This document shows positions 44,234 to 57,141 of a stretch of DNA of 64,000 nt, one piece after another. Positions within the stretch are counted from its first letter, which is position 1, and the number at the start of each line of letters is the position of its first letter. The position numbers and the translations under genes were made by a program. The DNA lies in the NCBI GenBank assembly GCA_021234155.1, contig JAJEKV010000030.1, positions 14,498,003 to 14,562,002 of the forward strand, written 5' to 3'. The DNA is from Isoetes taiwanensis (taxonomy: Eukaryota > Streptophyta > Lycopodiopsida > Isoetales > Isoetaceae). Below the pieces are notes generated by a model. The model saw nothing but the letters and a program-made list of their open reading frames with translations, was not told the DNA's origin and did no database searches.

Positions 44234-45529
44234 AATCATAATCTCAGCAACCTCAATCATCCAGTTGCCACAACCATTGCATGAAAACCAAGAAATGATA
44301 AATGATCTATGTATAAAATAAGACTAAATACAAAGTCCGAAACATATAGTATAAATCTCTAAATAACTGATTATCAAAGCCCCTGGTTCACCAAACTAGA
44401 GCTGAGATCCAGAATTAACCCAGTCACTGCTCAAGAACCCATTTAATTATGCGACTGTCGGGCACATGCGCCAAACAAGCAAGGGCCTCTTTCTCAGATC
44501 ACTGTCTGCCTTCCACCTGCCTGCCCAGCTGTAGACATCATCCGGTACTTGAGCCTGCAATGTAGCACCTCTCACAACCGATTTTAAAGCACAAACAGGG
44601 TGCCCTGGAGGGCCATGATCTGAAGCATGTCCCATCACTGCAACCAAACAGCCAGCCTGTTCTTGGGCTGATCCAATACCTTCACAAAGATAGCCCACGG
44701 ATCCTATGGGGCCTGCGTGAAGTACTGCGAGACCGTACCACTCCAGCGTTCTTATTCTGGACTCCTATGCTCATGAATGGCTGTGTAGAGACGAACCATT
44801 TTTAAATGGCTTTGACCGCTTTGCTAATCAAAAACGAATAATTGTATCCAAGCAGATATCTTCCAATCATTATATGAAATATACTTCGCTATCCACCCTA
44901 AATAATATTCTTTGCACACCACCACTTCATCCACTTTTTTCTTACATAGCTCTACCTAAATTCCTGCCTTACTACCATAAAGTAGCAATTCTATGTTTTA
45001 TTACTTGTTCTTCTTCTACATTCAATCTATTCCTCCACCTATTTGTTGTTAGATCACTGTATAGCAATTCTAAGTGTAGTAATGCAATCAATGAAGTAAC
45101 TTAATCTAACAAATTATTCAAAGACTATTAACACTTGAGTTTTAGAATCACTTGGGGTGCGCAAAAATGACCGGATCTCCCCGAAAGGCACTGGCCAACT
45201 CGTTTACATTATTTATAGATCCCGACTGCACAGAGCCCAGATCTACCACATGATGGATACTGCCAGATTCACATGGTCCAACTATACCACCGAGACTGAA
45301 ACTAATTTGGCCTACTTTATTTGTTGTTAGCTTAAATAGAAATAACATTTCCTCCAACATTCAATGACTTTACCTTAAACCATTAAAGTCAAGTGACAAT
45401 ATTTTTAACCATGAATTTTAGCTGCTCATATATGGTCACTAAGTTTACCATGACTTAGCAAGTAATAACCTAACACTCAATCCATCTCACAAGCATTCTC
45501 GAGAATATTTTCTCGACCGACATACAACA
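44234..45529 (-). repeat. putative copia LTR, ~1.3 kb
   Basis: On the minus strand it begins TGTTGTATGTCGG directly after a purine tract (GATGGGGAA, 45530-45538) that follows copia RNase H, and runs to the primer-binding site. The 3' end does not show CA, so the terminus is eroded or misplaced. No second copy is in the window to confirm it. Open frames inside (for example 44447-44698) have no motif. Confidence 0.45.
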
Positions 45530-45589
45530 TTCCCCATCGATAATATTATTCATTTTGGTTAACTCAATAACCTTTAAAGGAAGGTCGAT

Positions 45590-46470
45590 TTGTCAATGTT
45601 TGTCAAAAGGTATTAAAACCTGTAATACCAAATAATGCTCTAAACTTTCTCGAACTTAACTTGTGTGAGAGCTTTGTAAAGATGTTCCGAGCCTTGATCT
45701 TGAGTGCCTATAAATTCCATCGACACATATTTCTTAGCAACCATTTCTAATAAAGTGCATATGCAATTCATTATGTTTGGTCCTTTGGTGCAAGATGTGA
45801 TTTTGTAATGGCAATGCAACTTTGACTATCACATAATAAAAACGGGTACTTGCTTGCATTATGCCCAGTTCATTTAGCAATCTTTCTCGCCCAAACAACC
45901 TCCTTTGGCGCAAGGATCGGTGATATTCTATATTCAAATCACCGAAGACACATGGCAAGACTTGATTGTTTCTTTGACTTCCATATTATGGTTGCTCCTC
46001 CAAGCATTAATGAGGAACCCCGATGTGGATTTTCTCAGTCTGTCCAAATCTGAGCCCCTGGGCCCAGATCACAAGATCCTTTGAGTGTCGATCATTATTT
46101 GAATAGTTTATGCCTGATCTTGAGTTCCCCTTTATGAAAGCTCAAGATTCTTTTGCTGCTCCCGCTTGTTGTTGTCGATTGCTTGTATATCCGCTTAGTA
46201 GGTCGACAGAGAAAGCAATGTCAGGGCATGTACAATTACTAGGCCCAATAATTCTCTATATGGTGTCTCTTCCATTTCTTTTATTTCTGTAGTAGTTTTA
46301 GGACACATGTTCTCTGATATGGCATGACCAGGTACCAAAGGAGTATCAACCTCCTTTATACCACCATTCCAAATCTTTCTAATATACTCTGAATGTTTGA
46401 TGTTTTGTGTGAGAATGAGCTTGTTTTTCCCGCCCCAGATCTCCCAATCCCCAAGAAGTTTTTTCACCAC
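45590..46470 (-). pseudogene. Ty1/copia RT end and RNase H
   Basis: On the minus strand: EYIRKIWNGGIKEVDTPLVP, then PYRELLGLVIV (end of RT, 46195-46470), IIWKSKKQSSLA (about 46000) and HQRTKHNELHMHFIRNG (about 45735-45790), ending KFRALFGI near 45615. These match the plant copia order YI...F-M...TPL...PYR-GSL, then ISWKSKKQ, DSQSAI, RTKHIDIRYHFIR and LGI. Several frameshifts are present. The segment starts abruptly at a poly(A) retroposon tail at 46476. Confidence 0.8.
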
Positions 46471-46475
46471 CTAGG

Positions 46476-46555
46476 TCATTTTTTTTTTTTTTTTTTTTTT
46501 TGAGAGAACGGTGTTTTTTTTTTATATATTATATAAAAGAAAGTACAATGCTTCG
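46476..46555 (-). mobile_element. 3' tail of a poly(A) retroposon (LINE-like)
   Basis: On the minus strand an AT-rich segment TATATAATATATAAAAAAAA, then CACCGTTCTCTC and a run of about 25 A. The form is like the 3' end of plant LINEs, and it sits at the edge of the copia RT fragment. The body of the element was not identified; a 124-codon minus-strand frame at 46556-46930 has no LINE motif. Confidence 0.45.
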
Positions 46556-46930
46556 TTACAGCAAGAGAATTACTACTCGAGTAGACTCAACTTCTTCATT
46601 CCTTAACTGCAGAAACTTATTCAAAGCTCTAATAATAGTACATATACCGTAGCACGTAATTATCCCTCCACATCGAAACCAAAAGTTGCAAGATGATCCA
46701 AAAGAGCCAAGGCCCTCGAATGATACATCTTGTCTAGAAAAATTATACATATAATCCGAACACCCGGCTAAAAGGAAGATGTGGCATAGGAAGACAAGAG
46801 CTAAATGTAGTACGGTGCATATCGGTACTGAGAAGAAGGCAATGTTTGAGAAGCATATGCTCAAACATATAAAAGATTTGAGCACATCAAATCCATATGG
46901 ATACGTCAAAGCATTTTGGCATCGCATCAA
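46556..46930 (-). other. unrecognised 124-codon frame
   Basis: Hydrophobic, Cys/Phe-rich text (for example FLCHIFLLAGCSDYMYNF). It lies upstream of the poly(A) tail on the same strand, so it may be part of that retroposon, but I see no family motif. An overlapping plus-strand frame is equally long. Listed as unassigned. Confidence 0.25.
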
Positions 46931-46963
46931 AAATATCTCTCAACTCCATATGGGCGGTGTAGG

Positions 46964-47400
46964 TCCCGTGCCTCCGGCATGGGACTATTCATGCATTCCA
47001 TGGACCAAGTCAAGGCCAAGGGATCCACAACCAGGCGCGGGTCAGTCGTGTCAAAGGCCCAGCAGAAGAAAGCAGGCAGACCACGCATCAAAGCCTGCGT
47101 CCGTCAACAAGAGGCTTCGCAGACAAGGGCGGCCCGTCACCCGCCCACGCCGGCGTCGGCGGATTTCAGGCTTTTTCAAGAGGCACCACCAAAGATTCCT
47201 CAGAATCAGGGCCTCCTTCCGTGAGTCGGCACCGAGATCGTCGGGGAGTGTCTATATTGGGCCAAAGGCCATTGTACTATATATATGAGTAGAGCCTAGC
47301 ACATGAGTTTTAGATGAGTTTTTGAGTCTTGTCTTTTCGGTCTTCTATACCACGATGCGAGAGCTCATGTATGTTCATCATTGATATCAAGGAAGCTATC
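46964..47400 (+). repeat. possible LTR or leader upstream of gypsy C
   Basis: Begins TGTAGGTCCCGTGCC, is GC-rich, has ATTGTACTATATATATGAG (TATA-like, about 47271-47288) followed by a transcribed-type region, and lies 5' of gypsy C. There is no matching copy 3' of gypsy C, and no clear primer-binding site, so this is weak. Confidence 0.3.
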
Positions 47401-48089
47401 ATTTTCCTCTCATTGTTCTCTTTGTTCCCCTGTTTTCTTCTTCTTGTTTCTTGCAATCGCGCGCGACATAAAGTCCTGGGATTCTCCTGTTAGATCTACT
47501 GTCCTCACAGAGGGTCGCCTGCAGGAGTTCCCGAACCTGCACCCCAAATAATCGCGCTGATGCCGGGTTCGATCTAATTTTCTTCTCGCCGCCATGTCTC
47601 CAACTTCACGCCAAGAACTCTTTCCTGCATTTTGCTGTTTCTTTTGAAGCGCCATCATTTCTAGGGAAGTCAGTACATGTCTCGATCTCATGGCGACATT
47701 GAGGGAGGCCATATCTTGCCTTCCAGGGCTCAATCGCGCCACCTTCCACCGTGGTCCTATCATCTCGGCTCCGTTCCCGCCTGCTGCAAACATTGCTCAC
47801 AAATTCCCGCCACTTATCACTATCAGGAGCCCATCGTGCTCAACCTTTCTCAAACCCACTTTCAAGGGCCTCCCGACCATGCCTACATCCACTGGCTCTT
47901 CCTCCGGCCATACAACTGCCAACCATCATCTCCTACGTGGGCAGGGGGTATCCCATGTCTCTTTGCTCACTCCCCAGAATCCCTTCCCTACATTTCCCAC
48001 CACTCTTCCCCTGCTTACAACCTTACCGGCCTCAAACCAATGATCGGGGCACCTCCGGTTCTCCCCTCGGTTACCCCTTCATCGTATTC

Positions 48090-48549
48090 TTTCGTGCACC
48101 ATGCCACCCCTTAACTCCACCTAACTATATTCCCTATCAAGTTCGGTCCAGCCAAGCACTTTCACCTCTACCTTTCGCAGCCCTTTGCCGACTTATCCAA
48201 CCTTGGCAACATGAAAGGCAAACCATTAGACCAAAGTGCTCGTGCCCACATGGAAGAATTTGAGGCCGGCTGCCCTAATAAATGGTCATGCACAACCTCA
48301 ACCGAAATTCCATATCTTTTTCCACCACATCTGCGTGGTTCTCCTCATCAATGGCTTATGTCCAACAAAAGCCACGGAAACAAGATTGGTTTAAATGAAA
48401 ACCGCTTTTCTCACTATGGAACCACGGATGATGATCAACTTCATCTCAAGCAACTCAATGACCTTCAACAAGAGCCCACGCGAGTCCGCCAGGATTTTGC
48501 AGATCGACTTCACATCCCGCTTAGCAAACTCAAGGAGTACCCGACATGA
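48090..48549 (+). pseudogene. gypsy C gag
   Basis: The frame at 48211-48549 reads MEEFEAGCPNK, then IPYLFPPHLRGSPHQWL, then LHLKQLNDLQQEPTRVRQDF. This corresponds to the plant gag pattern FEAG...LFP-TLRG-A-WF...L--L-Q...ESV-DF--RF. A TGA at 48547 and frame changes follow, so it is broken. Confidence 0.6.
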
Positions 48550-50889
48550 GCCGATCTTGGTCTAGTTTCTCCAAGGACTTTCCTCCCGACTATCCGGCTC
48601 ATGACCAACACTGCGCCCAAGACTTTGGAGCGGGTGCTATGGACCTTTTGTCAATCACTCGGTCAATGTTTCCCCGTATGGCTCTTCGGTGAGCTCCCTT
48701 TCATTCCACCCGGTCATGGTTCCACGGGCAAAACGTCCAACCTCAACACGCTTAACCAGCCATAGCAGTCGGATCTCGTGCTATATTCAAGAAATAAGCC
48801 AAGGCCACTTGGCAAATGAATGCAACTCCACCAATGGCCAGCCCATTGTAAACGATACAACATGTGCAATCATGCCGCGGAAGAGTGCACTGCACTCATC
48901 CTACACCCTTCGCGAACAAGATGGTTTATCAAGTGCAAACAACACCTCAAGAATAATCGCAATATCAGCCGCAACCACCGCAGCTCAACCCACTCAACTC
49001 TATGTCGAATCGGAGACAACAACGGGGACCCAACACACGTCCTCCTTTTGATCCTTCTAAAGTGGTGTTATCACCGCCGCGAATGGGGTCATACAACCAC
49101 GGCATGTCCCTCGACTCCCACAAGTTCGTGCAGCTTCCCCGCACTAATCAGACCACGGTTTGCCTCACGGCTTACACCGCTTCACTCGGATTGCCAATGG
49201 CAAACAAGGCAGCGTCTGTTCGTTACGGAAGCCACCTGCGTGCGCCTCGGCAATCCGCGCTATCAACCCAGCTCCGCCAATCAACCTCGGATGGATCAAC
49301 AAGCACATGAAGAAATTTTCTGTGCTCTTAATCCTCCACCCAACCCGTCAAATTGGGTTGGTTTTGGTTTCACTGCACCGGGCGTCCACGCCCCTTAACC
49401 ATCATTTCATCATGGCCGCAACCTCGCTGCGGTTGACACCGTCCCCTCATGAAGCGGAAAAAAGTTCACTTTGCGACTTGGAAAAACTCATACCTCATGT
49501 CATGCCACAAAGTACCAAAGCATTCTCCAACCTCATGCAGCTGTCAAGGCCGCGACGTTGGCTAATGTTCATGCCACCACCGTGAGCTTCAAAGAAAGAC
49601 AAGATGCATCTTCCACATCTCAACCTCCACGCCTCGCATATATCCAATATTGCCGCCGAGGTCGACTTATCAAAGTTGCTGCATCATTACCACGCACTCC
49701 AAAGACCGTGGATCGGCAAAGCAGATCCTTTTTCTCATGTGCCTTTGGAACCCAAGAGGAGTCGGCAAAAATCAAAATTCCCTTAAGTTTGGCAACAATT
49801 TTGAAACCATGTCCCGCCTCAAGGGATGCCACCCTCCCGACCGCTTTTGGTTGGGGCCATGTTACTCTACACCCACCGGTCCATGCCACGGTGGGCAATC
49901 AACAAGTCAATCATGTTCAAATTGGCGGAGGTAGTATTTGTCAATCTCATCACGGATAAACTCCGCAAACAAATGGGCATCAAACAACTCTATCGTTGCC
50001 CCATATGACATCAAAGTGGCTAATGGCCATATCGACGACCTCAAAGCGCCACGCCTCTTCTTCACATCAACATTGGTGAGTTCCATTTCCTTAGAGTTTG
50101 GTGTTTGGCTACCGGAGAAGATCCATGTGATTATGAAATGTTGGTCGTGAGACCTTTTCTCCGCCAAAGCCAAGAGTATCCATTCGGCCACGGATCCGGT
50201 AGTCATCACGGATGGTCACCTCAATGCCACTATGGACTTGGAAACCGTAAGATCATTTCGATTCGATAATGTTGAACCCTCTCTCCGGCTACACCGATTG
50301 AGGGCGCCCGAGAATATCTATCAAGTTCAGCTCCACTCATGAAGCCCGGGCTATCCTAACCCAGAATATGCTCTATCCTTGGGCTTATATGACTCTTGAT
50401 CGTGACTGTGTCGTATGTGCCTTGTTTGACCCTTTACACCGCTCCTTGCAATGCAGATCCAACGCAGTTGATCACTTTTCTGGATGCGAACTTCCTTCCC
50501 TTCCGATGATGTACACGCAAATATGAAGCAACCTTTGCTTGATGAAACTCATCAACCTCTCTTTTCACCACGCAGAAGGCCACTCATCCCGCTTTTCATG
50601 CTTCAACCTCCGCACATATTGTCCAAGACACGGCGGTTATCCCACATATTCGGACTGAAGTTGAGATTGTGGATGTGGGCAATAATCACCGTCCAAGATT
50701 GCCGCTAATCTTCCGACACCTATCGTCCACAGGCCGCCACGCTCTTTAAAAGTTCAAACACATTTTTAAGGCCCGAGCTACTGAGACCTTCTGGGATCAA
50801 CAAACCTTGGGGAACTCACCATTCCTACCAAACCCGATGCACGCCCCGTGTAGCAACCATGCAAGACGGCTCAACCCCACTACCGTGAT

Positions 50890-51350
50890 CGTAAGGCAGA
50901 AATTGACAAACTCCTTGCCGCAGCGAGGTTTGATCTATGAGGTCAAACATTCGAATGGGTGAGCCCCATTGTCATTGCACTCAAACACAATGGAAAGATC
51001 TGAGTTTTGCGTGGACTACCGAACTAAATTAGGCCACTGAGCGTGGATCATTTTCCACTTCCCTTCACGCACTGTGTTCGAAGAGGTTATTTGGACATGA
51101 GATGTATTCCCTTCATGGATGGTTTTTCCGCTACAATCAGATCTCAATCAAAGAATCGATCGCTCAAGACAACTTTTTCACCACCAGGTAAGCACTTTTT
51201 TGCCTACAAGGTGGTTCCTTTTGGATTATCAAACTCTCCATCAACATTTCAACGTATAATGCTCTCGCTTTTTCATATGATTTTATGAAGGAAAATCCCT
51301 TCTTGCAAATTTTTTCAAGATGACTTCTGGGCCAGGTTCCATGGCTGACC
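50890..51350 (+). pseudogene. gypsy C reverse transcriptase
   Basis: Blocks read in changing frames: YEVKHSNGWVSPIVIALKHN, then GKI, PLSVDHFPLPF, FMDGFSATI, LKTTFSPPGKHFFAYK and VVPFGLSNSPSTFQR. These fit RT motifs from the fingers through motif B. The YxDD box region is lost after 51290. Not functional. Confidence 0.8.
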
Positions 51351-51449
51351 ATTTGGATAAATGGAACTCGTCTTTCAGAAATGTGATGAGTCCGGCATTA
51401 GTCTCAATCCCGAGAAATGCACCTTTAGGCCGTCTCTGTGTGTTCTCAT

Positions 51450-52110
51450 TTGGGACACGCACGTGAAAATAGCGGTATCACCACGGATCCCGCTAAAAAT
51501 CAGTTGTGTGCTCAAGGCTCAAGCACCCGGCCAATATCAAGGGAGACACGCTCTTTCCCCGGTAAGGTAAATTATTACTCCACCTTCATTCCCCGACTTG
51601 CGACCCAATGCAGAGATCCCATTCATAAACTCACGGGTGATGAATCCACCTCGGGCTTGGAATTCCCCAGGCGATGTCGTTTCCAACAGTTTGAAGCTTT
51701 TGCTTACTCGTGCACCGGTTCTTGTTCCTCCCTCAATGGGACAAGCCCTTTCATGTTCATGTAGATGTCCGCCTTCGCTATTGAGCTGTTTTTTTCAAGC
51801 ATATGATGCGCATAATCGACAAAACCAAACCCGATATGCTGCCAGAAAACTCAATTCGCCGCTGGCAACATTTACTCCCCAGAGCGTGAAGCCTTGGGTT
51901 TAATTTCTTGTGTCCAACGCTTTCACCACTATCTTTTAGGCAGTCGATCAAATTCTTTTGTTGACCACCAAGCACTCCTTTATTTGATCAACAAATCCAC
52001 GCCTACGGGCCGCATTGCTCCGTTGGGTTCTCCTTAAAGAATTTGCACCTTTTGAAATTGTTCACAAGGCGGCAAATCTCATGTTGTTCCGGATTATCTT
52101 TCACGCATCC
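51450..52110 (+). pseudogene. gypsy C RNase H region
   Basis: KVNYYSTFIPRLATQCRDPI (51540-51620), RYAARKLNSPLATFTPQS (51829-51880), TTKHSFI near 51965 and RWVLLKEFAPFEIVHKAANL (52020-52080). These match the gypsy pattern GYYRRFI, YASR-L--AE-NYT, TDHKAL, RW-L-LQEFDF-I-H. Frames shift between blocks. Confidence 0.7.
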
Positions 52111-52399
52111 ACCGCAGATGATCCCTCCACGGAGTCTCGGGCGCCTTTCCCCGGGACTCAACTCTTTCTCTCCGTCATTAACGCCCATTGGTTCCACGCC
52201 TTTCAAGTGAGATCTCCTCACAGCTCTTCCACCGAGGACGCCACGCCTCTCCAGCCAAGGCCAATCCGGGTAGGGACACCAATTTCTCCTCACAGGTCCG
52301 CGGACTACACCATGGTTGGTGCCATCTTTTCCCAAAAGGGGCAAGGATACCGCCCTTCGACGCCGTGGTTCTCCTCATGAGGTCCCAGATATTGTCCAG

Positions 52400-53170
52400 A
52401 GTAGCCCATGAAGGGCTTGGGTGGTCATTTCATGGTGACACCACGGCACGCCACTTCCTTTTCAGCAAATGGGGGGATGGATTTTGTAGGACCCATTGAT
52501 CCTCCTCGGGCAGGCACACCCGTGTCCGCCAGATTCGTTCTCACCGACCACGCTACCAAATGGGCTAAGCTATGCGACTTCCGCATAACATCAAGGGTAA
52601 GCACAAACCAAGGTCCTCTATCAACAAATCATCACGCTGCTTTGGCTGCCCTACCTGAGCTGGTCTTTGACCGAGGTGTCCATTTTATCAATCATACCAT
52701 CACGGAGCTAACGGATTATCTACTGATACACATCATCACAAGAGCACACCTTACTATCCCTCAAGGAAACCAAGGTCGGAAGCACAAAACAAAACTCCTG
52801 GTCACAATTCTCAAGAAAATTTGTGACGCTTCGCGACCGATTGGCAAACCAAGCTTCCTACCTGGTCTTTGGGCCATAATACTTGTTTCAAAATAGCTAC
52901 CGGTCACACTCCTTTCAAATTGGTTTATGGTCAAGAAGCTCTAATGCCCTTTGAATACATTCTTTCCAACTCCGCTTTCAACTCGCCATAAAGACAAAAT
53001 TCACTGGCAAAGACTCAAAGAACGGGTTTATCAATTGGAACAGTTGGATGAACTTAGCGCGGATGCGTTTATATTCGTGGTTCTTCATGGACACAGCTTG
53101 CGTAAATCATTGCATGACAAAAGACTTAAGACAAAAACATTCAAAGAAGGCGATTTGGTTCTTTCTTTAT
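52400..53170 (+). pseudogene. gypsy C integrase
   Basis: Text in alternating frames: GGMDFVGPIDPPRAGTPVSA, then RFVLTDHATKWAKL, LVFDRGVHFINHTITELTDY, PYYPSRKPR near 52750 (for the usual PYHPQGNGQ) and HTPFKLVYGQEALMPFEY (52910-52960). Both catalytic Asp positions (MDF and FDRG) are visible in frame 52408-52896; the final Glu region is shifted. A frame at 52951-53172 ends FKEGDLVL, the usual C-terminal block. Confidence 0.8.
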
Positions 53171-53339
53171 GATTCCTCGCTATAAAAATTTTCTCCGCAA
53201 GTTAAAGTTTCTCGGATGGCTTGGCCCTTTTATCAAATTGTTCACAAGCTATTGAATTAGATGGAACTCCATTACCTATTAATCGTTAATGGCCTTCGCC
53301 TCCAACAATTTACATACAGAAAGTGACCATCATACCAAT

Positions 53340-55930
53340 GATGTCTGTTCTCGACACAAACACAACAGATAAAGGACTAACTCAAGCTGCATATTTATAT
53401 TATATAGGGAAATTTTACAAAATGTGGGCGTGAGCCCAAATATTTCCGGGCTATGGGCAAGGCTCTACAAAAACGGCCTGTAGCCCTATCTACTACGCCC
53501 CATAAGGAGAACACTTCTACCCGTTCCGGAGCAAGAGGTGACACGCAGGATGGTACCGCTTGTGCCTGTGGTCCCAAATAAGCAGGGGATCACCTCCATC
53601 CCGCTGGTATGGGGATCGCATGTTCGCCATGCCGCACACTACTGCCCGGCGGTAATGCCGCCATCGTGGCACCGCCGAGGTCCGGGGATACCCATTTTAC
53701 AAGTAATCCACTCCGCAGCTTGAAGGCATAGTGCATTTGTCATGCAATCCAGCAATGACATACCGAGCCATCGGGTGGTTCTCATTTCTTCAGCCCCCGT
53801 TTTGATAGAGCCAACCGTAATTCACACGACGGGACCAATCAGCAAATGGGTAAAAAGAAAAGTTAGTGTCTTTACATTTGGCCAAATGTAGAGTAAGAGA
53901 TGTATCACATTTCAAATACATAACCGCTTTTTTCAAGATGTACATAATAGCTATATTATGGAATCTTTTTTCTCGGAACTACTTGCCACGCCAACTAAAA
54001 CTTAAATCATGAAGCAGATTTCACTCCGGCCACAGAATCACTTCCAAGAAACGCCTCTAACGTTAGGAGAATTTTCCCCCACTTTTCCGGCTAAAAACCA
54101 GCCTCCAGATTTCCTCCCTGCCGTAATTCCTCCGAAGCCTAACCCTAAACCACGCAAGAACCATGATGAACAACGGCGAATAGAAATGGCGCAAGAAGAT
54201 TGCAATATCGAATGTGACAAAGAAAAATGAAGTTTAAGATTGATGAAATTTGTAAATTTATATATGATCAGTTCAAGATTTACGCCCCGTAAAGGAGAGC
54301 TTTAGCAGTTGAAAACTGTTTCGGGATGAAAGGCTGCATTTCTTTTTGAACCCGCCATTGGAAATCCAAATAAGTAAGCAATTCAAGGATACTATGCTAA
54401 AAATATCCGAAGGTCCGCGAAAAAGTGAAAGAGCAAATAGCAATGATAAATTAGCAGCTAACATTCCCTACTTTTCCACGATTGTTGGTGAGAATGGAAA
54501 ACTCAGCAAAAAGGAGTAGCCCAGAATTTTTCGTGCAAGCAAGAAACCTCACAAAAGCCGCAATTAGAAGAAAGCGGATGTCATTATCGTGCTAATATGT
54601 GGGCACCGGGCAGAAGGCAACCTGGCGCATATATGCTTCCTAATCAACCAAACAGTTGGTAAATGAGTTTTGGTTAACTCCACACAAAACTTCTCCAAAG
54701 TACGGGATGTCATGTGAAGAAAGGGACACTTCCAATCCAGCTTTTTGACATGCCCTGTGTCAGTTTTAAGTCTTTAATCCTCTTTTGCAAGCTTGATAGA
54801 AGCTAGCTTATGTGCATCCTGGATAAGTTTAGTAATCCCATTTGCATTCCATGTAAGGGATGTATCCGATACATTGTAGTACATCCAACTACAATAATTA
54901 TATTTTTGCATTTGGAGGTACCGAATGGGCTATGTTTAATATGAAAGTACTTGGATGTACTTCCGCCACATCCAATGTGGCATAAGGCGTAAAAATGTTG
55001 AAAGTCGCCGTTATTATAGTCTTGCTTTTTGTAGTTCCTAAAGCACATTATAGTACATTTTAAGCCTTCCATCTCGATAGTCTTTAAAGATGGTGATACA
55101 TAAAAGTATTTAAATGTACTTCCTTCCATAAGAAAAGTATGAAAATACATACATCTGGCATTACGTTGATATCAGGCCCTTGACCGGGTTATATATTGAG
55201 TTTTTATGTACATCCGGAACTCTTTTGAGCATTATTTATACATTTGTACATATCATGTACGTGGTATGTATGATGGTGTGGTATAGTAGTTGAATGTATA
55301 TCAAATCATGATCCGATATGTAATAGAACTAATGCAATGTCTAACATCTTTGAATCGTAGTAGTTCTAATTTACATCTTTACTTATACATGCCATTTTTT
55401 TTCTCAAGTAGAAAGTGAATTGTATGAGATGTTCAAAGATGAACATCCTCAAGTGAAGATTGGCAGTCGTAAAGTTCGGAAAGCTGAAAGAGAGGAACAC
55501 TCTACGTGTGTGTTGAAGGTTGAAAGAGAGAAAATACGTGCTAACTGAAGTATGTTCTGTGGTGTTTGTGCAAATAGATGAGAACTTTGGCGTCCCGCTA
55601 AGCTCCTTCAAAAACATTTCAAAATGTTGGTGCTATGCGGAGAGCTACGGCCTCTGATAAGGTGAAGGCGAGCGTATAGTTTGACCGGAAAGAGTGCCAA
55701 CTCGTGGCACCGAAAATATTCAAATCTGTCCTAAGGAGAAAGAGTCGCACGAGGTGCCATTGAATGGCAAGTTTATGCTAACACGTGAACGAACTCTTCC
55801 AAAAGCCGGGACTCTGCTGAGGCGCGAAGCTTGTTAACGAAGCTGACCTGCATTGCTTGATGAGGTTTCAAAGACTTTACAAAGTCTTGCCTTTATTCAT
55901 AACTTTTCTTTAGTTGGCGAGTAAACAATT
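53340..55930. other. no gene seen
   Basis: Part of 53400-53730 is GC-richer and could be an unpaired LTR. The rest is AT-rich with short unsupported frames, including a 73-codon Pro/Asn-rich frame at 54009-54230 that lacks a decisive motif. TACATNTA-rich words (such as GTACATCC) recur at 54860-55330. Confidence 0.4.
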
Positions 55931-55936
55931 CAGAAA

Positions 55937-56389
55937 TCAATGCAAATTAGTGGATGATTCCTTTGCTGTCAAGTACTTGACTTTGGCGTAGAACTGATAC
56001 CCATTCAGAAGCTCGCCCTCGAGCATTGGGAACAATGACCGGGGATAATTGGCTCCGTGCATATAACTACGATGGAAAGTCAATGGCGAGCTGGAAAAAA
56101 CCTGCTTCATTTGTATGTTTCCGATGTTATGAAGCAATGATGCCTTTGTCTGAAATGCACCCCTAAGAAGCCAATCACAGACTATCTTGGCCACACTCAA
56201 CACCATGTCATGTAACCGATGGCGCCTCACCATGCCCTGCGTTCGCGATTTGAACGTGTCTAACATTACAAACAGATAAATCAGGACGCAAAGTTGAACT
56301 ATTCTGGGGTCTGTCATGATTGCTGGAGTGGTCCAGCATTTGGCAAAGGAAAGAGAATGGTGTCCGATTTTGTTAACCCCGCTTTGCAC
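55937..56389 (-). other. unrecognised 150-codon open frame
   Basis: The longest uninterrupted frame in 54-63 kb (start 56389). It has a short hydrophobic stretch near residue 34 (VQLCVLIYLFVML) and a Cys/His/Leu-rich middle. No family pattern is recognised; it may be an exon of the minus-strand gene relic nearby or a repeat-derived frame. It is listed because its length is above local expectation, not because of identified function. Confidence 0.25.
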
Positions 56390-57141
56390 CCCCTATTTGG
56401 ACAAGAAGCAAAATGGATGAGTCAAGGGAGGTGATGCAAGACATTGAATAGGGAATTCTTCGTCATTGTGAGACATTGCTCGGTACTCTAGCTAAGAACA
56501 GAATCGCTATTAATCCAAATGGACCCAACACTTGTCATGTATAGATCCCCGTCATGTTTTTGCAATGGTTGCTTTGGAATTTCTCGTGATGGGGAGAATG
56601 TGAGAATCTCGAGTACTGTGGGTGCATGGAAGCCTAATAAATCGAGCCTAGTTCGCCCAGCAGTCTAATTTAACAAGAAGAGCTTAGTTGGTTTTATGCA
56701 AACCGATGAGCAAGAACTATCCCGGACGTAACCCAAATTGGGGAGACATATTTTCTGTGATCTTTGCCGCCCCAGGAATCATGAAAATGTTCCATACTGT
56801 CCTAAGTGGAAGGAGATGGCTATTCTTCCAGGAAGATGTGATTGACGATTATGGAAATAGAATGCTGGTGGTGACAGTTATAGTCTGGTCATTACTATCA
56901 ACTCATAAAGGCACAAAGCACAAGTACAAGTTGTCGGATGACAAAATAGTATTGGTACCAAATTGAATCAGAATTGAGCTAAAGTTCACGATGTACAGTC
57001 AAGCATAAGTTGAAGGGGCACGACAAAGATATATGATCAATAACCTAGAGGTGCATGACATGCTTATATCGCCTACCTGAGATTGTTGAGCGCACATGAC
57101 TAAGTTCGCGAAAGGAACTTTCATATTTGCCATCATCTTCC

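Larger units (their letters stand above)
47690..53330 (+). mobile_element. decayed Ty3/gypsy (gypsy C)
   Basis: Plus-strand order: gag (about 48090-48550), protease-like region (about 49900-50200), RT (50900-51350), RNase H (51450-52110), integrase (52400-53170). All parts are in several frames with stops. The RT text (DGFSA, FAYKVVPFGLSNSPSTFQR) differs from gypsy A/B and resembles the plant non-chromovirus (Tat/Athila-like) type; no chromodomain is seen. No pair of LTRs was found. Confidence 0.75.

Noticed and set aside
47677-48263. Several overlapping open frames of 117-170 codons
   Set aside because: All three plus-strand frames are open at once in a C-rich region of gypsy C, so length is not evidence of coding; only the gag-like frame from 48090 has supporting text.
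53395-53730. Possible 3' LTR of gypsy C
   Set aside because: No similarity to the putative 5' LTR at 46964-47400 and no polypurine tract directly before it.
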